Assembly: GCF_041197575.1 (NCBI RefSeq)
Contig: NZ_JBDKXB010000027.1
Coordinates: forward strand, 1-44,989
Length of the DNA stretch: 44,989 nucleotides
Reading direction: 5' to 3'
DNA from: Thioalkalicoccus limnaeus
GTDB lineage: Bacteria; Pseudomonadota; Gammaproteobacteria; Chromatiales; Chromatiaceae
Every line of letters begins with the position of its first letter. The first letter of the stretch is position 1. Shown here piece after piece: positions 7,232-17,800 of the stretch. The notes under the pieces are model-generated. The model was not told the DNA's origin, made no database searches, and saw nothing but the letters and a program-made list of their open reading frames with translations. Made by a program: the position numbers and the translations under genes.

Positions 7232-10200
7232 ATGACCGATCGATCCGACGAGTTCTCGACGTCCCGTCGACGCTTTCTAAGGATGGCGGGGGTGGCTGGA
7301 TTCGGGGCGCTGGCGGCCCCGGACCAGCTGCTCGCCCAGTTCCGCTACCTGGCGCCCGTGAGGGTCGACAACCCTTTGGCCGCTTATCCGAACCGGGGCT
7401 GGGAGCAGATCTACCGGGATATCTACCGTAGCGACGGTTCCTTCGTCTTCACCTGTGCGCCGAACGACACCCATAACTGCCTGCTGCGTGCGTTCCACAA
7501 AAACAAGATCCTCACGCGGATCGAGCCCACCTACGGGTATAGCAAGGCGACGGACCTCGCCGGCAACCGTGCTTCGTCCCGCTGGGACCCGCGTTGCTGC
7601 CAGAAGGGTTTGGTACTGACGCGTCGTCTGTACAGCGACCGCCGCGTCAAGGGTGCCTTGGTTCGCCGGGGGTTCAAGGACTGGGTCGACAGCGGGTTCC
7701 CGAGGGATGCGCATACCGGGATGCCGCCGCGTGAGTTTTTCCATCGAGGTCGCGATAGCTGGGTGAAGATCCCCCACGCCGAGGCGGCGAAATACCATGC
7801 CCGAGCATTGCGGAATATCGCCGAGACCTACTCGGGCGAGGAGGGCCGCCGCCGACTCGAGGCGCAGGGCTATCACCCATTCATGATCGAGGCGATGGAG
7901 GGAGCTGGCACGCGGACGTTCAAGATGCGCGGTGGCATGGCCAAGCTGGGAGCCACCCGCATCCTGGGTGCATTCCGCGTCGGCAATGGCATGGCATTGC
8001 TCGACCATCACGTGCGTGGCGTGGCACCGGAGCAGGCCAAGGGCTCGGGAGCGTGGGATTCCTACTCGTTCCATACCGACCTGCCGCCGGGGCACACGAT
8101 GGTGTGCGGCGACCAGACCAACGACTTCGAGCTCCACGACGCCGAGCATGCCGAGCTGATCATCGTCTGGGGCATGAACTGGATCTGCACAAAGATGCCG
8201 GATAGCCACTGGCTGACCGAGGCACGACTCAAGGGCGCGAAGACGGTGGCGGTCACCGTCGAGTATTCGGCGACGGCCAACAAATGCGACGAGGTGCTGG
8301 TGATCCGACCCGGTACGGACCCGGCGTTGGCCCTCGGCATGGCCGGAGTCATCATGCGCGAAGGCGTCTACGATGCCGATTTCGTGCGCCGCTACACGGA
8401 TCTGCCCGCACTGGTGCGTATGGACACACTCGATCGTCTGTCGGCACGAGATCTGTTCGCAGGCCATCTCGATCGGAAGCCGGACAACGCGACCCACCTG
8501 CTGGGCGCGGACGAGGTTGCGCCGCCTGTGCATCAGCAGCAGGGACGTTACATCCCCCACGACCTGAAGGATGCGTTCGCGGATTTCGTGGTCTGGGACA
8601 AGAAATCCGGTGGCCCCGTGGCGGTGGGTACCGACCAATTGGGCGATCACTTCGACGCGCTCGGCATCGATGTGGCCCTCGAGGGTTCCTTCCAGGTCAG
8701 CACGGTGGACGGCAAGACCCTCGAGGTGCGCCCGGTCTTCGATCTGACCCGGCGTTATATCGACGACAATCTGATGCCCGCGCAGGTGGAGGCTGTCACC
8801 TGGGCGCCCCGGGAGGCGGTCGAGAACCTGGCCCGCGACGTGGCGAGCCATGCGGGCAAGACGCTGATCCCGTGCGGCATGGGGCCGAATCAGTTCTGGA
8901 ACAACGACAACAAGGATCGCGCCATCTTCCTGCTGCTCGCACTGACCGGCAGCATCGGCCGGCACGGTGGCAACATCGGAAGCTATGCAGGCAACTACCG
9001 CGTGACCCTGTTCTCCGGCGCGGGTCAGTGGACCTCCGAGGACCCCTTCGCTGTCCAGCTGGATCCCGACGGCGAGGTCTCGACGCGCAGCACCATCCGT
9101 TACGAGTCCATGCATTACTGGGCCAACGGTGAGCGCATCATGGAAGCGGGGGACAAGACCATCACCAGTGGCGGCCACGTCCCGACGCCCACGAAGGCGA
9201 TCTGGCAGATCAACTCCAATTCGAGTCTGGGAAACCAGAAGGGCCACTACGACCTGGTCAACAACACGCTTCCTCGCTGCGACCTGGTGGTCTACAACGA
9301 CTGGTGGTGGACGGGTTCGTGCGAGTACAGCGACATCGTCTATGGCGTGGACTCCTGGATGGAGTTCAAGTACCCGGACATGACCGCGTCCAATACGAAT
9401 CCCTTCTTGCAGGTCTTCCCGGCCACGCCGCTCCGGCGCACCCACGACACCGTGCACGACATGGAGACCTACATGCTGGTGGGGCGGGCGCTGGCCGAGG
9501 AGACCGGTGATCGGCGCTTCCGCGACCTGTGGCACTTCGTGGAACGCAACCGGGTGGATGTCTATCTGCAGCGAATCCTCGATCACTCGGCCAATCTGCG
9601 GGGTTACCGCTTCCACAACCTGAACGGACTGGCCCGGGAAGGCATCCCCGCGTTGGTGAACAACCGCACCTATCCGCGCGTCTTCAGCTATGAACAGGTG
9701 CATGAGTCGAAACCCTGGTACACGCGGACCGGACGCCTGGAATTCTACCGGCCGGAGCCCGAGTTCATCGAGGCGGGCGAGAATCTGGTCGTTTACCGTG
9801 AACCGTCCGACTCCACCTTCTACGAGCCCTGCGCGATCCTGGCGCGGGCCCATCCGGCGATCCGGCCGAGACGTCCTGCCGACTGGGGGATCGCCGTGGA
9901 TGACCGCGGTCACCAGACGCGTCAGATGCGCAATATCCTGCTGGACGGCGAGACCCTTCTGCAGACTAGGCATCCACTGCTCGATCAGGGTTTCCGGTAC
10001 GTCTTCCATACCCCCAAGTATCGCCACGGCGCTCACACCACGCCCATCGATACCGATTACATGATGATGTTGTTCGGGCCGTTCGGCGACATCTACCGGC
10101 GTGACAAGCGCACACCGGGGGCCAGCGAGCTCTATCTGGATATCAATCCCACGGACGCCAAGGAGTTGGGCGTCGCCGATGGCGACTACGTGTGGATCGA

Positions 10201-10735
10201 TGGCGATCCGCAGGAACTGCCGTTCCGCGGCTGGCAGCAGGCAGGGCGCGAGGGCGATTACAAGGTGGCGCGACTGATGGCTCGCGCGCGGTACTACCCC
10301 GGCACCCCGCGGGGCATCACGCGCATGTGGTTCAACGGCTACATGGCGACGCCCGGCTCCGTGATGGGCCACGAGACGCGCGAGGATGGCCTCGCCAAGA
10401 ACCCGGAGACCAACTACCAGTCGATGTTCCGCTACGGCGGACACCAGAGCCTGACGCGCACCTGGCTCAAGCCGACGCACCAGACCAACACGCTGGTTTG
10501 GCGACGCCTCTTCTCGCACGTCCAGGGCCAGGGATTCGCGGCCGATGTGCATTGTGTCACCGGCGCACCCCGGGAAGCGATGGCGAAGATCACGTTGGCC
10601 GAGCCCGGCGGCATCGGCGGCGAGGGCGTCTGGCGACCGGTCACCCTCGGGCTGCGTCCCTCCGCGGAGAGCGATGCGCTGAAACGTTACCTGCGCGGAG
10701 ACTATCTGACGACAGCCGACAAGACACCGTCTTGA
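7232..10735 (+). CDS. Periplasmic type II DMSO-reductase-family alpha subunit (Nxr/Nar-like)
   Basis: This 1167-residue molybdopterin (bis-MGD) subunit begins with a Tat signal, SRRRFLRMAG (residues 11-20), so it is exported folded. The FS0 cluster region reads FTCAPNDTHNC (C75, D79, H81, C83) and later WDPRCCQKG (C122, C123). In NarG the equivalent is H-x3-C-x3-C, so one Cys is replaced by Asp here. The likely Mo-ligand Asp is D298 in GDQTND. Blocks such as RTFKMRGGM, ALLDHHVRGV, PGTPRGITRMWFN and KNPETNYQ resemble periplasmic nitrite oxidoreductases (Nitrospira, anammox) and related periplasmic nitrate reductases more than selenate, chlorate, dimethylsulfide or ethylbenzene enzymes. That placement rests on recognition, not alignment. 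A GAGGAGG site precedes the start, and an FNR box lies about 90 bases upstream. The beta gene follows 11 bases after the stop. The substrate could be nitrite, nitrate or another oxyanion. Confidence 0.85.
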   Translation: MTDRSDEFSTSRRRFLRMAGVAGFGALAAPDQLLAQFRYLAPVRVDNPLAAYPNRGWEQIYRDIYRSDGSFVFTCAPNDTHNCLLRAFHKNKILTRIEPTYGYSKATDLAGNRASSRWDPRCCQKGLVLTRRLYSDRRVKGALVRRGFKDWVDSGFPRDAHTGMPPREFFHRGRDSWVKIPHAEAAKYHARALRNIAETYSGEEGRRRLEAQGYHPFMIEAMEGAGTRTFKMRGGMAKLGATRILGAFRVGNGMALLDHHVRGVAPEQAKGSGAWDSYSFHTDLPPGHTMVCGDQTNDFELHDAEHAELIIVWGMNWICTKMPDSHWLTEARLKGAKTVAVTVEYSATANKCDEVLVIRPGTDPALALGMAGVIMREGVYDADFVRRYTDLPALVRMDTLDRLSARDLFAGHLDRKPDNATHLLGADEVAPPVHQQQGRYIPHDLKDAFADFVVWDKKSGGPVAVGTDQLGDHFDALGIDVALEGSFQVSTVDGKTLEVRPVFDLTRRYIDDNLMPAQVEAVTWAPREAVENLARDVASHAGKTLIPCGMGPNQFWNNDNKDRAIFLLLALTGSIGRHGGNIGSYAGNYRVTLFSGAGQWTSEDPFAVQLDPDGEVSTRSTIRYESMHYWANGERIMEAGDKTITSGGHVPTPTKAIWQINSNSSLGNQKGHYDLVNNTLPRCDLVVYNDWWWTGSCEYSDIVYGVDSWMEFKYPDMTASNTNPFLQVFPATPLRRTHDTVHDMETYMLVGRALAEETGDRRFRDLWHFVERNRVDVYLQRILDHSANLRGYRFHNLNGLAREGIPALVNNRTYPRVFSYEQVHESKPWYTRTGRLEFYRPEPEFIEAGENLVVYREPSDSTFYEPCAILARAHPAIRPRRPADWGIAVDDRGHQTRQMRNILLDGETLLQTRHPLLDQGFRYVFHTPKYRHGAHTTPIDTDYMMMLFGPFGDIYRRDKRTPGASELYLDINPTDAKELGVADGDYVWIDGDPQELPFRGWQQAGREGDYKVARLMARARYYPGTPRGITRMWFNGYMATPGSVMGHETREDGLAKNPETNYQSMFRYGGHQSLTRTWLKPTHQTNTLVWRRLFSHVQGQGFAADVHCVTGAPREAMAKITLAEPGGIGGEGVWRPVTLGLRPSAESDALKRYLRGDYLTTADKTPS

Positions 10736-10746
10736 GGAGTTCAGAC

Positions 10747-11874
10747 ATGCCCAATGTTTACAACTGGCAGATCGGTCGGGAGATGCCCTATCCCTTCGAG
10801 GGCGCGCGTCCGACGAAGCAGTTCGCGATGATCTTCGATACCAACAAGTGCATTGCCTGCCAGACGTGCACCGTGGCCTGCAAGACGACCTGGACCTCGG
10901 GGCGCGGCCAGGAGTACATGCTCTGGAACAATGTCGAAACCAAGCCCTATGGCTATTACCCGCTGGGCTGGGATGTGACCATCCTGGATCAGCTCGGTGT
11001 GCAGCGGATGAACGGGCCTGTCTACAGCGGCAAGACGCTGTTCGAGGCGGCCCCCGCCGGTGAGATTGTCCTCGGCTACCAGCCGACCGACGAGGATTAT
11101 GCCAACCCGAACATCGGCGAGGATGACTCTACCAGCGAGATGGCTCAGGGCGTCTGGATGCGCATGCCGCACATGCAATGGATGTATTACCTGCCGCGCA
11201 TCTGCAATCACTGCACCTATCCAGCCTGTCTCTCGGCGTGCCCGCGCCAGGTGATCTACAAGCGTCCCGAGGATGGCATCGTGCTGCTGGATCAGCATCG
11301 CTGCCGCGGCTACCGGGAGTGCGTAAAGGGCTGCCCGTACAAGAAGGTATTCTTCAATCCGATGACGCGGGTCTCGGAGAAATGCATCGGCTGTTATCCG
11401 GCCATCGAGAACAACCGACAGACCCAGTGCACCATCACCTGCATCGGCAAGATCCGTTTGCAGGGATTCCTCGCCACGCCGGAGGCGGCGCGCGAAGACA
11501 ACCCCATGGACTACATCATCCATGGTGCGAAGATCGCCAAGCCGCTATATCCCCAGTTTGGGTTGGAACCCAATACCTATTACATCCCTCCGGTGCATGT
11601 GCCGCCGCCCTACCTGCGCCAGATGTTCGGCCACGGGGTCGAGGAGGCGATCGCCATCTACCGGCGCGCCAGCGACGACCGGAAGCTGCTGGCGGCCATG
11701 CTGCTATTCGGCGCAACGAACGAGATCATTCATCACTTCAGCATCGAGGGGAACAGGGTGATCGGTTACGACGAAAAGCGTGCGGAGCTGGTACGGGTGC
11801 CGATGACGGAGCCCACTTACATCCGCGAGGCCTACGACGCGAGATTCGACGCGTACCGGACCAACGTTACCTGA
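10747..11874 (+). CDS. FeS electron-transfer beta subunit of the periplasmic Nxr/Nar-like enzyme
   Basis: A 375-residue ferredoxin-like subunit with four cluster motifs. They are CIACQTCTVAC (C35, C38, C41, C45), CNHCTYPACLSACP, CRGYRECVKGCP and CIGCYP with a later C-x3-C. In the third motif a Tyr replaces one Cys, the position where NarH has Trp and binds a [3Fe-4S] cluster. The opening MPNVYNWQIG, KPYGYYP, KTLFEAAP and IPPVHVPPPYLRQMFG recall NxrB of Nitrospira-type enzymes. It has no signal peptide and so is presumably exported with the Tat-tagged alpha subunit, as in this family. The start is fixed by GAGGAG overlapping the alpha stop. Electrons would pass from the alpha Mo site through this subunit to the heme gamma subunit. 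Confidence 0.87.
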   Translation: MPNVYNWQIGREMPYPFEGARPTKQFAMIFDTNKCIACQTCTVACKTTWTSGRGQEYMLWNNVETKPYGYYPLGWDVTILDQLGVQRMNGPVYSGKTLFEAAPAGEIVLGYQPTDEDYANPNIGEDDSTSEMAQGVWMRMPHMQWMYYLPRICNHCTYPACLSACPRQVIYKRPEDGIVLLDQHRCRGYRECVKGCPYKKVFFNPMTRVSEKCIGCYPAIENNRQTQCTITCIGKIRLQGFLATPEAAREDNPMDYIIHGAKIAKPLYPQFGLEPNTYYIPPVHVPPPYLRQMFGHGVEEAIAIYRRASDDRKLLAAMLLFGATNEIIHHFSIEGNRVIGYDEKRAELVRVPMTEPTYIREAYDARFDAYRTNVT

Positions 11875-11889
11875 GCCGGAGGAACGACG

Positions 11890-12726
11890 ATGTTGCGGAT
11901 ACCGACCCGATGGTTTCCTCTGGCGCTGATGGCGGCTGTGTTTCTCGCTGGGGCCTCCGCCAACGACAGTATCGACGTCATTGCCGTGGAGGCAGCGGGG
12001 CCGCTCAAGGATCCCGACGCCGACTTCTGGGTCGACGCGCCCGTGACCCGTGTCGGGATGCAGCCCCAGGTGGTGACCCTGCCGCATCATGCGGACATTG
12101 CTGTCACGGAGGTGCGGGTTCGCGCGGCCCACAACGGACGCTGGATCGGGGTGTTGCTGGAGTGGCGCGACGCAAATCCGCGGGACCTTCTGGTTCCGGA
12201 TACCTTTGGCGATCAGGCGGCCATTCAATTCCCGGTTCAGTCGCCGGCCAGCCCGATGATGGGCAATTCGGGCGGGCTCGTGAACATCATGCAGTGGCGG
12301 GCCGCCTTTCAGCGGGACCTCGAGAAGGGCAGCCCCGGCATCCGCGATCTCTATCCCTTCGCGCTGGTGGACCTGTACCCGGACGAGGTACTGAATCTGA
12401 CCGACGCGCGCGCCTTCACCGGGGCCCTGGGTGTGGACAATCCGGTCTCGCGGCCCTTCGATAGCCCGGTACTCGACCAGGTGGCCGAAGGTTGGGGAAC
12501 CGTGACAGTGAAACCCGTGCAGAAGGCCGATGGTTGGGGTGTCTGGCGGGATGGAACTTGGCGTGTGGCCTTCACGCGCCCGATGATCCCGCTGACAGCG
12601 GACGATCCGGAGTTGCTGCCCGGTAGCGAGAGCATGGTTGCGTTGGCCGTGTGGGACGGCCACAACCAAGAAGTCGGTGCGCGCAAGTCGTGGTCCGTCT
12701 GGATTCCGCTGCGCATCGAGGAGTGA
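11890..12726 (+). CDS. Heme-b gamma subunit (ethylbenzene-dehydrogenase-like heme domain)
   Basis: A 278-residue secreted protein with an N-terminal hydrophobic signal (residues 8-24, ending AGASA). The rest matches the cytochrome-b-type heme domain of gamma subunits in type II DMSO-reductase enzymes (EbdC, DdhC, SerC, NxrC relatives). In EbdC, heme b is held by one Met and one Lys. Candidates here are a Met in PMMG (residues 122-125) or M134 in NIMQWR, and K266 in ARKSW near the C-terminus. It would carry electrons between the beta subunit and a soluble periplasmic cytochrome c. The start has a GGAGG site, 15 bases after the beta stop. There is no CxxCH motif, so the heme is not covalently attached. 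Confidence 0.82.
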   Translation: MLRIPTRWFPLALMAAVFLAGASANDSIDVIAVEAAGPLKDPDADFWVDAPVTRVGMQPQVVTLPHHADIAVTEVRVRAAHNGRWIGVLLEWRDANPRDLLVPDTFGDQAAIQFPVQSPASPMMGNSGGLVNIMQWRAAFQRDLEKGSPGIRDLYPFALVDLYPDEVLNLTDARAFTGALGVDNPVSRPFDSPVLDQVAEGWGTVTVKPVQKADGWGVWRDGTWRVAFTRPMIPLTADDPELLPGSESMVALAVWDGHNQEVGARKSWSVWIPLRIEE

Positions 12727-12729
12727 GTC

Positions 12730-13458
12730 GTGAACGGGCCGATCACGGATCAGGAGGAGGCGAGGGCGCAGGATCTGCTGAACCGAGCTCGGCGCCTTCA
12801 GGTGCTTGCGGCGGCACTCACCTACCCGGAACCCGGAAGCGGACACGTCAAAGCCATCGGGCAGGATCTGGCGTGGCTCGTCGCCGCGACCGACGATGCG
12901 CCGGTCGCCCTGACCGGGCTTCTCGCGGCCTGGATGGCCTGTGACGAGGAGCGGCTGCGGGCCGAACATGGGCGGCTTTTTCTCGGGCAAACGCTCTGTC
13001 CGCTGCATGCGGCCGCCTATGGCAGCGCCCGGAACCTGGCTGGCCCGGCCGCCGACCTCGCCGACATCAGCGGCTTCTACCAGGCCTTCGGCATGGATCT
13101 GCGCATCGATATGCCGGAGCGTCCGGACCTGCTCATCGTGCAGCTCGAATTCTACGCCTCCCTGCTCATTCGGGAGGCCTACGCGCGGGTCCAGGGTTGG
13201 CAAGACGCGCTCGAGATCGCCACCGATGCGGCTCGGGCCTTTCTACAGGACCACCTCGGCCGCTGGCGCGGCGTGCTGGGCGAAGGCCTAACGCGCTGCG
13301 AAGCTCGAGCGCCGCTGCCCGAATTGGCCGCCTGGCTCGATCTGTTGCTGGAGGCCGAGTGCGAGGATCGCGCGGTCGCGCCCGAGCCCTTCGGTGGGCC
13401 GGCGCGCGAGGCCGTGTCGGCCGATGCCTTCACCTGTCCCCACGCGGGCGGCGCCTGA
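12730..13458 (+). CDS. TorD/DmsD-like molybdoenzyme chaperone
   Basis: A 242-residue, Ala/Leu-rich helical protein starting at GTG 12730, three bases after the gamma stop, with GAGGAG upstream. The central EHGRLFLGQTLCPLHAAAYG segment is the TorD-family pattern (E-x3-LF...P-x5-Y). Such chaperones bind the twin-arginine leader of a molybdoenzyme and help insert the cofactor before Tat export. As last gene of the four-gene operon it would serve the Tat-tagged alpha subunit at 7232. It is distinct from the NarJ at 20180, which serves the cytoplasmic enzyme. Confidence 0.82.
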   Translation: MNGPITDQEEARAQDLLNRARRLQVLAAALTYPEPGSGHVKAIGQDLAWLVAATDDAPVALTGLLAAWMACDEERLRAEHGRLFLGQTLCPLHAAAYGSARNLAGPAADLADISGFYQAFGMDLRIDMPERPDLLIVQLEFYASLLIREAYARVQGWQDALEIATDAARAFLQDHLGRWRGVLGEGLTRCEARAPLPELAAWLDLLLEAECEDRAVAPEPFGGPAREAVSADAFTCPHAGGA

Positions 13459-13951
13459 TATCGAGGGTTGCAAAAGTCATCGCAGACGGCTCGCTGCGAC
13501 ACGCTGCAAGGACGTCCGTGTCAGCTCGACGGCGGGATCCCTCCCGCCGACGGTCGCCGCGAGCCGCCTCCGATTACTTTCGGGACGATTGATAGACAGG
13601 GCGTCGCCTTCGAGGTCCCCGGTCGCGGGACCTTGGGACACATTGAACCAGCCCTCCGAGCGCGGCGGGACAATCTGTCGCGTTGACCGGTTCGATGCGG
13701 CGGCGTTGGCTCCCGCGCCGACACCCTCGTCACGGTCATTCAGCCCTATTCGAACCCTCATCTGGCACGCCATCTGGCAATAGCGTCCGAGTCTGGTTGC
13801 CTGGTCATCCCTGGTCGCTTCTGCGTGGCATGGTCATTGCTCAATGGAATGCGCAGACGTCGCATGACGGCGAGCGTTCGAATCGCTCGGATGTCTCGTC
13901 GCATCGGCGGCTTCTGGATCATCCATGCATAGGGCTGGGGGTCACAGCGAC
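13459..13951. other. 493-base spacer between the two molybdoenzyme operons
   Basis: No convincing gene is seen; frames through it give Arg/Ser/Pro-rich junk. It contains the hairpin at 13530-13549 and a second inverted repeat (AGGTCCC and GGGACCT, 13613-13633). It must also hold the promoter of the narGHJI operon, but I see no perfect FNR box or clear -35/-10 pair. Confidence 0.5.
13530..13549 (+). terminator. Hairpin downstream of the periplasmic molybdoenzyme operon
   Basis: CGGCGGGA and TCCCGCCG pair perfectly around a TCCC loop, about 70 bases after the chaperone stop. There is no T-run, so terminator function is tentative. Confidence 0.4.
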
Positions 13952-14860
13952 ATGACGAACGCGGATTCAGATCAGGTACGTGAGTTATTGCGCCAGGTCG
14001 CCTATCCCGGCTTCTCGCGCGATATCGTCGCCGCCGGTTTCGTCGGCGAGATCCTCGCCGTCGGACCCATGGTCGAGGTCGAATTCAAGCCGAATACACG
14101 CGACGAGTCGAAGGTCGCGGCGATGGAACGGGAGATACGCGAGACGCTGCAAGGAGCCGCCTTTGCCGACATCCAGATTCGCCGGGTAGCGCCGTTCATC
14201 GCCGAGGTCCCATTGCGCAGTTCGGCAGAGCTGGCCAAGGATCGGGTCCTGGCGAGCGACATCGGTCTGGCGAAGGACCTCGGCGGTCATCTGGATGGCG
14301 GGAGCGCGATGCTTGGCGGCGGGCGTCCGATGACGCCGTTGCAGGCCGAGTTGCTCGAGGACGGCGAGCTGCCGGAGGCCGATCTGCTGGCCGTTGCGCT
14401 TGGTCGTGTCGATGTCGCCGCAAAGGCCGGCTACGGCCCGGGCGGGCCAAGCCCCTTATCTGGCCCGCGCGAGGCGCTGGCCTACGACACCGGGGTCGAT
14501 GTCCTGCAATGGGAGATCGATCCCCAGGATCCCGACGCGCAGACCTTTCAGACCGAAATCCGGCTCGCGGATTGGGACTATCGGATCTGGTGGCAGGTGC
14601 ACCCGAATGGCGACCTGCTTTACGTCTCGCTGCAAGCGATGCGCGAGGACTGGGTCGATCATGACAACAATGCGGTTCCGCATCCGATCGGGCGGTCCGA
14701 GGCCGTCAATCTGGTCTTCGATGAGACGCGCCATGCGGTGGTGGCGATCTACGGCACCGTGCGTGATTTTCGTCCCTTCGTGAAGGCATTCTCGATCGCG
14801 TATTCGGAGCAGTCCGATTCAACAGACGGACCGACAACCAAAGAGGCACACGAGCAATGA
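13952..14860 (+). CDS. DUF59/MIP18-domain protein heading the narGHJI operon
   Basis: A 302-residue protein. Residues about 6-90 (VRELLRQVAYPGFSRDIVAAGFVGEI, then VEVEF and a closing IRRVAPF) match the DUF59/MIP18 fold found in iron-sulfur cluster assembly factors such as SufT. The remaining 210 residues are unfamiliar, with a beta-rich stretch from about 180 (DYRIWWQVHPNGDLLYVSLQ). Its TGA overlaps the narG start in an ATGA, so it is translationally coupled to the catalytic subunit. A role in supplying FeS clusters to NarG/NarH is a reasonable inference. ATG 13952, with a G-rich site upstream, is preferred over ATG 13925. Confidence 0.7.
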   Translation: MTNADSDQVRELLRQVAYPGFSRDIVAAGFVGEILAVGPMVEVEFKPNTRDESKVAAMEREIRETLQGAAFADIQIRRVAPFIAEVPLRSSAELAKDRVLASDIGLAKDLGGHLDGGSAMLGGGRPMTPLQAELLEDGELPEADLLAVALGRVDVAAKAGYGPGGPSPLSGPREALAYDTGVDVLQWEIDPQDPDAQTFQTEIRLADWDYRIWWQVHPNGDLLYVSLQAMREDWVDHDNNAVPHPIGRSEAVNLVFDETRHAVVAIYGTVRDFRPFVKAFSIAYSEQSDSTDGPTTKEAHEQ

Positions 14861-17800
14861 AAGACGGCAATGGCAAGCAGGCATCGCGCTGGTTCCGTGA
14901 ATTGGACGAATCGCGCAGTTGGGAGGACTTCTACCGGCGCCGTTGGCAGTATGACAAATCGGTTCGTACGAGCCACAGTGTCAATTGCTCCGGTTCCTGT
15001 TCTTGGGAGGTCTTCGTCAAGAATGGCATGATCACCTGGGAGTTGCAGAAGACCGATTGGCCGCAGATCAACGACCATACTCCGAATTACGAGCCGCGCG
15101 GCTGTCAACGCGGGATCTCGTCGTCCTGGTATCCCTATAGTCCGGTGCGGCCGAAGTATCCCTATGTGCGAGGCGTGCTGCTCGACTATTGGCGCGCCGA
15201 GCGCTCGGCCGGCAAGGATCCGGTGGCTGCCTGGGCGGCGATCGTCGAGAACCCGGACCGTGCCAAGGCCTACCGGTCCGCGCGCGGCAAGGCCGGCTGG
15301 CGGCGCACCTCGTGGGACGAAGCGACCGAGATCATCGCCGCGGCCAAGGTCTATACGATCAAGGAGTTCGGTCCCGACCATCTGGCGTCCTTCTCGCCGA
15401 TCCCGGCGATGAGCATGGTCAGTTTCCTATCCGGCCACCGGCTGTCGAATCTGCTCGGCGGGGCGATGCTGAGCTTCTACGAGTGGTACCACGATCTGCC
15501 GCACATCATGCCGATGATCTGGGGCGATCAGACCGACGTCGCCGAGTCGGCGGATTGGTACCAGGCATCCTATTGGATCGTCATGGGCTCGAACCTGCCG
15601 ATGACCCGGACGGCCGACGCCCACTTCGCGTCGGAACACAAGTACAACGGCGGCAAGCTGGTCAATCTGTCGCCGGACTACTCGGATGTCACCAAATTCG
15701 CGGATCTGTGGATCCCGGCCCGCCCCGGGACCGACGCAGCCTTCATCCTGGCGTGCATCCACGTGATCCTGCAAGAGTTTCACGTCAACCGGCGCTCCGA
15801 GTATTTCCACGATTATGTCGCGCAGTACACGAATCTGCCGTTCCTGGTGATCCTCGACGAGGAGGGCGACCACTATATCAGCGGCCGTTTCCTGCGTGCT
15901 GCCGATGTCGCCGAGTATGCGAACGAGGAGCTGGCCGACTGGAAGCTGCCGCTGTTCGATCGCAATGGTGAGCTGCGTCTGCCCGGTGGCTCGGTCGGCT
16001 TCCGCTGGGAGGAGCAGACCACCGGACGCTGGAATCTCAAGAAAGAGGACGCGATCACGCGCCAGAACTTCGAACCGATGCTCACGCTGGTCGATGGGCC
16101 TTACGAGGAGGCGATCGTCGAGTACGCCGATTTCACGGACACCTTCAACGTCGAGTTCGGGACCACGGCGATCCGCGGCGAGAAGGCGCGCAAGACGCTG
16201 CGTGGCGTGCCGAGCCGGGTCCTGACCAAGGCCGACGGCACCAAGGTGCGGGTTGCCACCGCCTACGACCTGCTGCTCGCCCATTTCGGCGTCAATCGCG
16301 GCTTCTCCGGCGACGGCTATCCGAAGGACTACGACGACGCCTCGCAGGCCTACACGCCGGCCTGGCAGGAGCAGGAGACCGGGGTCGATCGCAACCTGGT
16401 GATCCGCGTCGCGCGCGAGTGGGCCGATACCGCGGAGAAGACTCAGGGCGGGTGCCTGTTCATCACCGGCTCCGGCATCCTGCACTGGTACCACGGTGGC
16501 TCGCTGACCTACCGTTCCGAGGCCGTGATGGGCATCCTGACCGGGTGTCAGGGCAAGCAGGGCGGCGGCTTCGCGCACTACGTCGGGACCGAGAAGATCC
16601 GCAATGTCGCGGCTATCGGGACGCTCGGCAACGCCGTGGATTGGGGCAACGTCGGCCGCCAGCAGAACTCGACCTCCTACTTCTATTTCCACACGGACCA
16701 GTGGCGCTACGACGGCATGACGCTGGATCCCCTGTGGGCGCCAAGCGCGAAGAGGATGCCGGAAAAGGCCAACCATGCGGCGGACATGAACGCGATTGCG
16801 GTGCGCAACGGCTGGCTGCCCTTCTTCCCGCAGTTCGATCAGACGAACCCCTTGCAGGTCGTCAAGGACGCGCGTGCGGCCGGCTGCGAGACCATCGACC
16901 AGGTCCGCCAATGGATCGCCAATCAGTTTAAGGAACGCAAGCTCAAGTTCGCGCTGCCGAACGTCGATGCGCCGAAGAACCATCCGAAGGTTCTGTGGAT
17001 CTACCGCGGCAACCTGATCGGCACCAGCATGCGTGGGCACGAACTGAATCTCAAGCACATGCTCGGCACCCACAACAATGTGCTGGGTGGCGAGGGTCGC
17101 GCGAAGGATTTCGTCCATGAGATCGACTGGGGGGAGGACGAGGCGCCGCTCGGCAAGCTGGACCTGATCTACAACGTCAATCTGCGCATGGATTCGTCGG
17201 CCAATTACTCGGACATCGTCCTGCCCACCGCGCATTGGTACGAGAAGCACGACGTGACCTGCACGGACCTGCACTCGTTCCTGCACCCGTTCACGCCGGC
17301 CCATGACCCGGCTTGGGAGACCAAGCACGATTGGGACGCCTTCAAGCTGGTCGCGCAGAAGATCAGTGAGCTGGCGCGGACCCATCTGCCCGATCCCGTC
17401 GAAGACTTGGTAATGACGGCCCTCAACACCGACACGCCGGACGAGTTGGCACAGCCGCTCGGCGAACTGCGCGACTGGTGGACCGGCGAGAGCGAGCCGG
17501 TGCCGGGCAAGACCTTCCCGAACGTCTCCATCGTCAAGCGGGATTACACCAAGATCCATGATATGTACACGACGCTCGGGCCGGCCGTGACCAAGCCGAA
17601 CGGCTATGGCGCGAAAGGCATCAAGGGCGATCTGGCCGAGGCCTACGAGCAGATGAAGGAGAGCTATCTGATCGGCGAGAAGGATGGCCGTCCGTCGCTG
17701 GAAAGGGCCGCGCAGGTCTGCGAGGTGATCCTGCGGATGTCGCCGGAGAGCGATGGCGAACTCTCGTATCAGATGTTCAAGAAGCTCGAGGAGCGCACCG

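Noticed and set aside
7277..10552. 1091-codon open frame on the minus strand, antisense to the periplasmic alpha subunit
   Set aside because: His/Val/Arg-rich sequence with no motif; it mirrors a strongly conserved Mo-enzyme gene. Long antisense frames are normal in such GC-rich DNA.
13459..13951. Small genes or an FNR box in the spacer before the DUF59-nar operon
   Set aside because: Frames are short, Arg/Ser-rich and lack ribosome sites. Candidate TTGA-like stretches do not make the two-armed FNR consensus.
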